Shown: positions 63,961 to 64,000 of the stretch, piece by piece
How the letters are laid out: each line of letters opens with the position of its first letter
Numbering within the stretch: the first letter of the stretch is position 1
Assembly (NCBI GenBank): GCA_029866025.1
Contig: JARXAD010000013.1
Coordinates: forward strand, 248,001-312,000
Length of the DNA: 64,000 nt
Source of the DNA: Vampirovibrionales bacterium
GTDB lineage: Bacteria; Cyanobacteriota; Vampirovibrionia; Vampirovibrionales; Vampirovibrionaceae
Direction: 5' to 3'
Position numbers and translations under genes: made by a program
The notes under the pieces: generated by a model
Databases searched by the model: none
What the model saw: the letters and a program-made list of their open reading frames with translations, nothing else
What the model was told of the DNA's origin: nothing

Positions 63961-64000
63961 ATGGTTCTAAGCGAGTGGTTTCGCAAAACAGAAAACAAAT
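63961..64000 (+). CDS. Start of a further gene in the fliJ-fliK operon (cut by window end)
   Basis: ATG 63961, three bases after the fliK stop, opens MVLSEWFRKTENK to the edge. The tight spacing suggests a real operon gene. In many flagellar operons flgD (hook cap) follows fliK, but the 13 visible residues do not identify it. Confidence 0.4.
   Translation, partial: MVLSEWFRKTENK

Overview
The window is a roughly half-GC bacterial chromosome segment. It carries an unlinked 23S-5S rRNA unit, a tRNA-Leu, about 48 protein genes and at least one broken gene. Outer-membrane lipoprotein maturation (lnt), flagellar genes (fliJ, fliK), AcsA, MgtE/MgtC, tandem SpeD homologues and many lineage-specific secreted or membrane proteins suggest a flagellated, diderm, heterotrophic bacterium. 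My best guess is a non-photosynthetic relative of Cyanobacteria (Vampirovibrionia/Melainabacteria, Vampirovibrio-like). That placement is inference from gene style and was not tested by a search.

Layout. 1-1655: glycine cleavage genes gcvT and gcvH (minus strand, gcvH cut by the edge). 1997-5557: promoter, leader, 23S and 5S rRNA and terminator; no 16S gene or spacer tRNA lies upstream. 5575-5727: remnant of an NTF2-like gene. 5843-11674 (mostly minus): lepA, an M41-like metallopeptidase, a flagellar-type sigma factor (plus strand), a GNAT-like protein, DUF4112 and OppF. 11739-20242: acsA, a large membrane protein, a sensor histidine kinase, a secreted low-complexity protein and two adjacent SpeD-family genes. 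20492-28650: a coiled-coil protein, an EF-hand-like protein, MgtC, a TPR-GAF-HD-GYP regulator and a large membrane protein. 29248-32483: a Met/Gly/Pro-rich surface-type protein, efp-accB and a probably frameshifted small gene. 32492-37092: a diguanylate cyclase, tRNA-Leu, infC (AUU start), a poly-C-interrupted gene and recA. 37378-44506: a lytic transglycosylase, then the operon panB-panC-holA-holB. 44685-49090: an EF-hand-like protein, mgtE and a second Met/Gly/Pro-rich surface-type protein. 49279-59732 (mostly minus): TPR proteins, pth, lnt, ruvC (plus), a sugar nucleotidyltransferase, a glycosyltransferase and radA. 59862-64000: rnhC, then fliJ-fliK and the start of another flagellar-region gene.

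The strongest unexplained signals are these. (1) A ~200-bp structured intergenic repeat occurs in two good copies and one decayed copy, and its stems show compensatory base changes. (2) Two paralogous Met/Gly-Tyr/Pro-acidic proteins lack classical signal peptides. (3) A short N-terminal leader (FAAxP, then V[RQ]FG) is shared by otherwise unrelated proteins. (4) Poly-C runs of nine sit at a start codon and in a promoter and could drive phase variation. (5) The 23S-5S unit is unlinked from 16S. No CRISPR array, prophage, transposase or toxin-antitoxin pair was seen.
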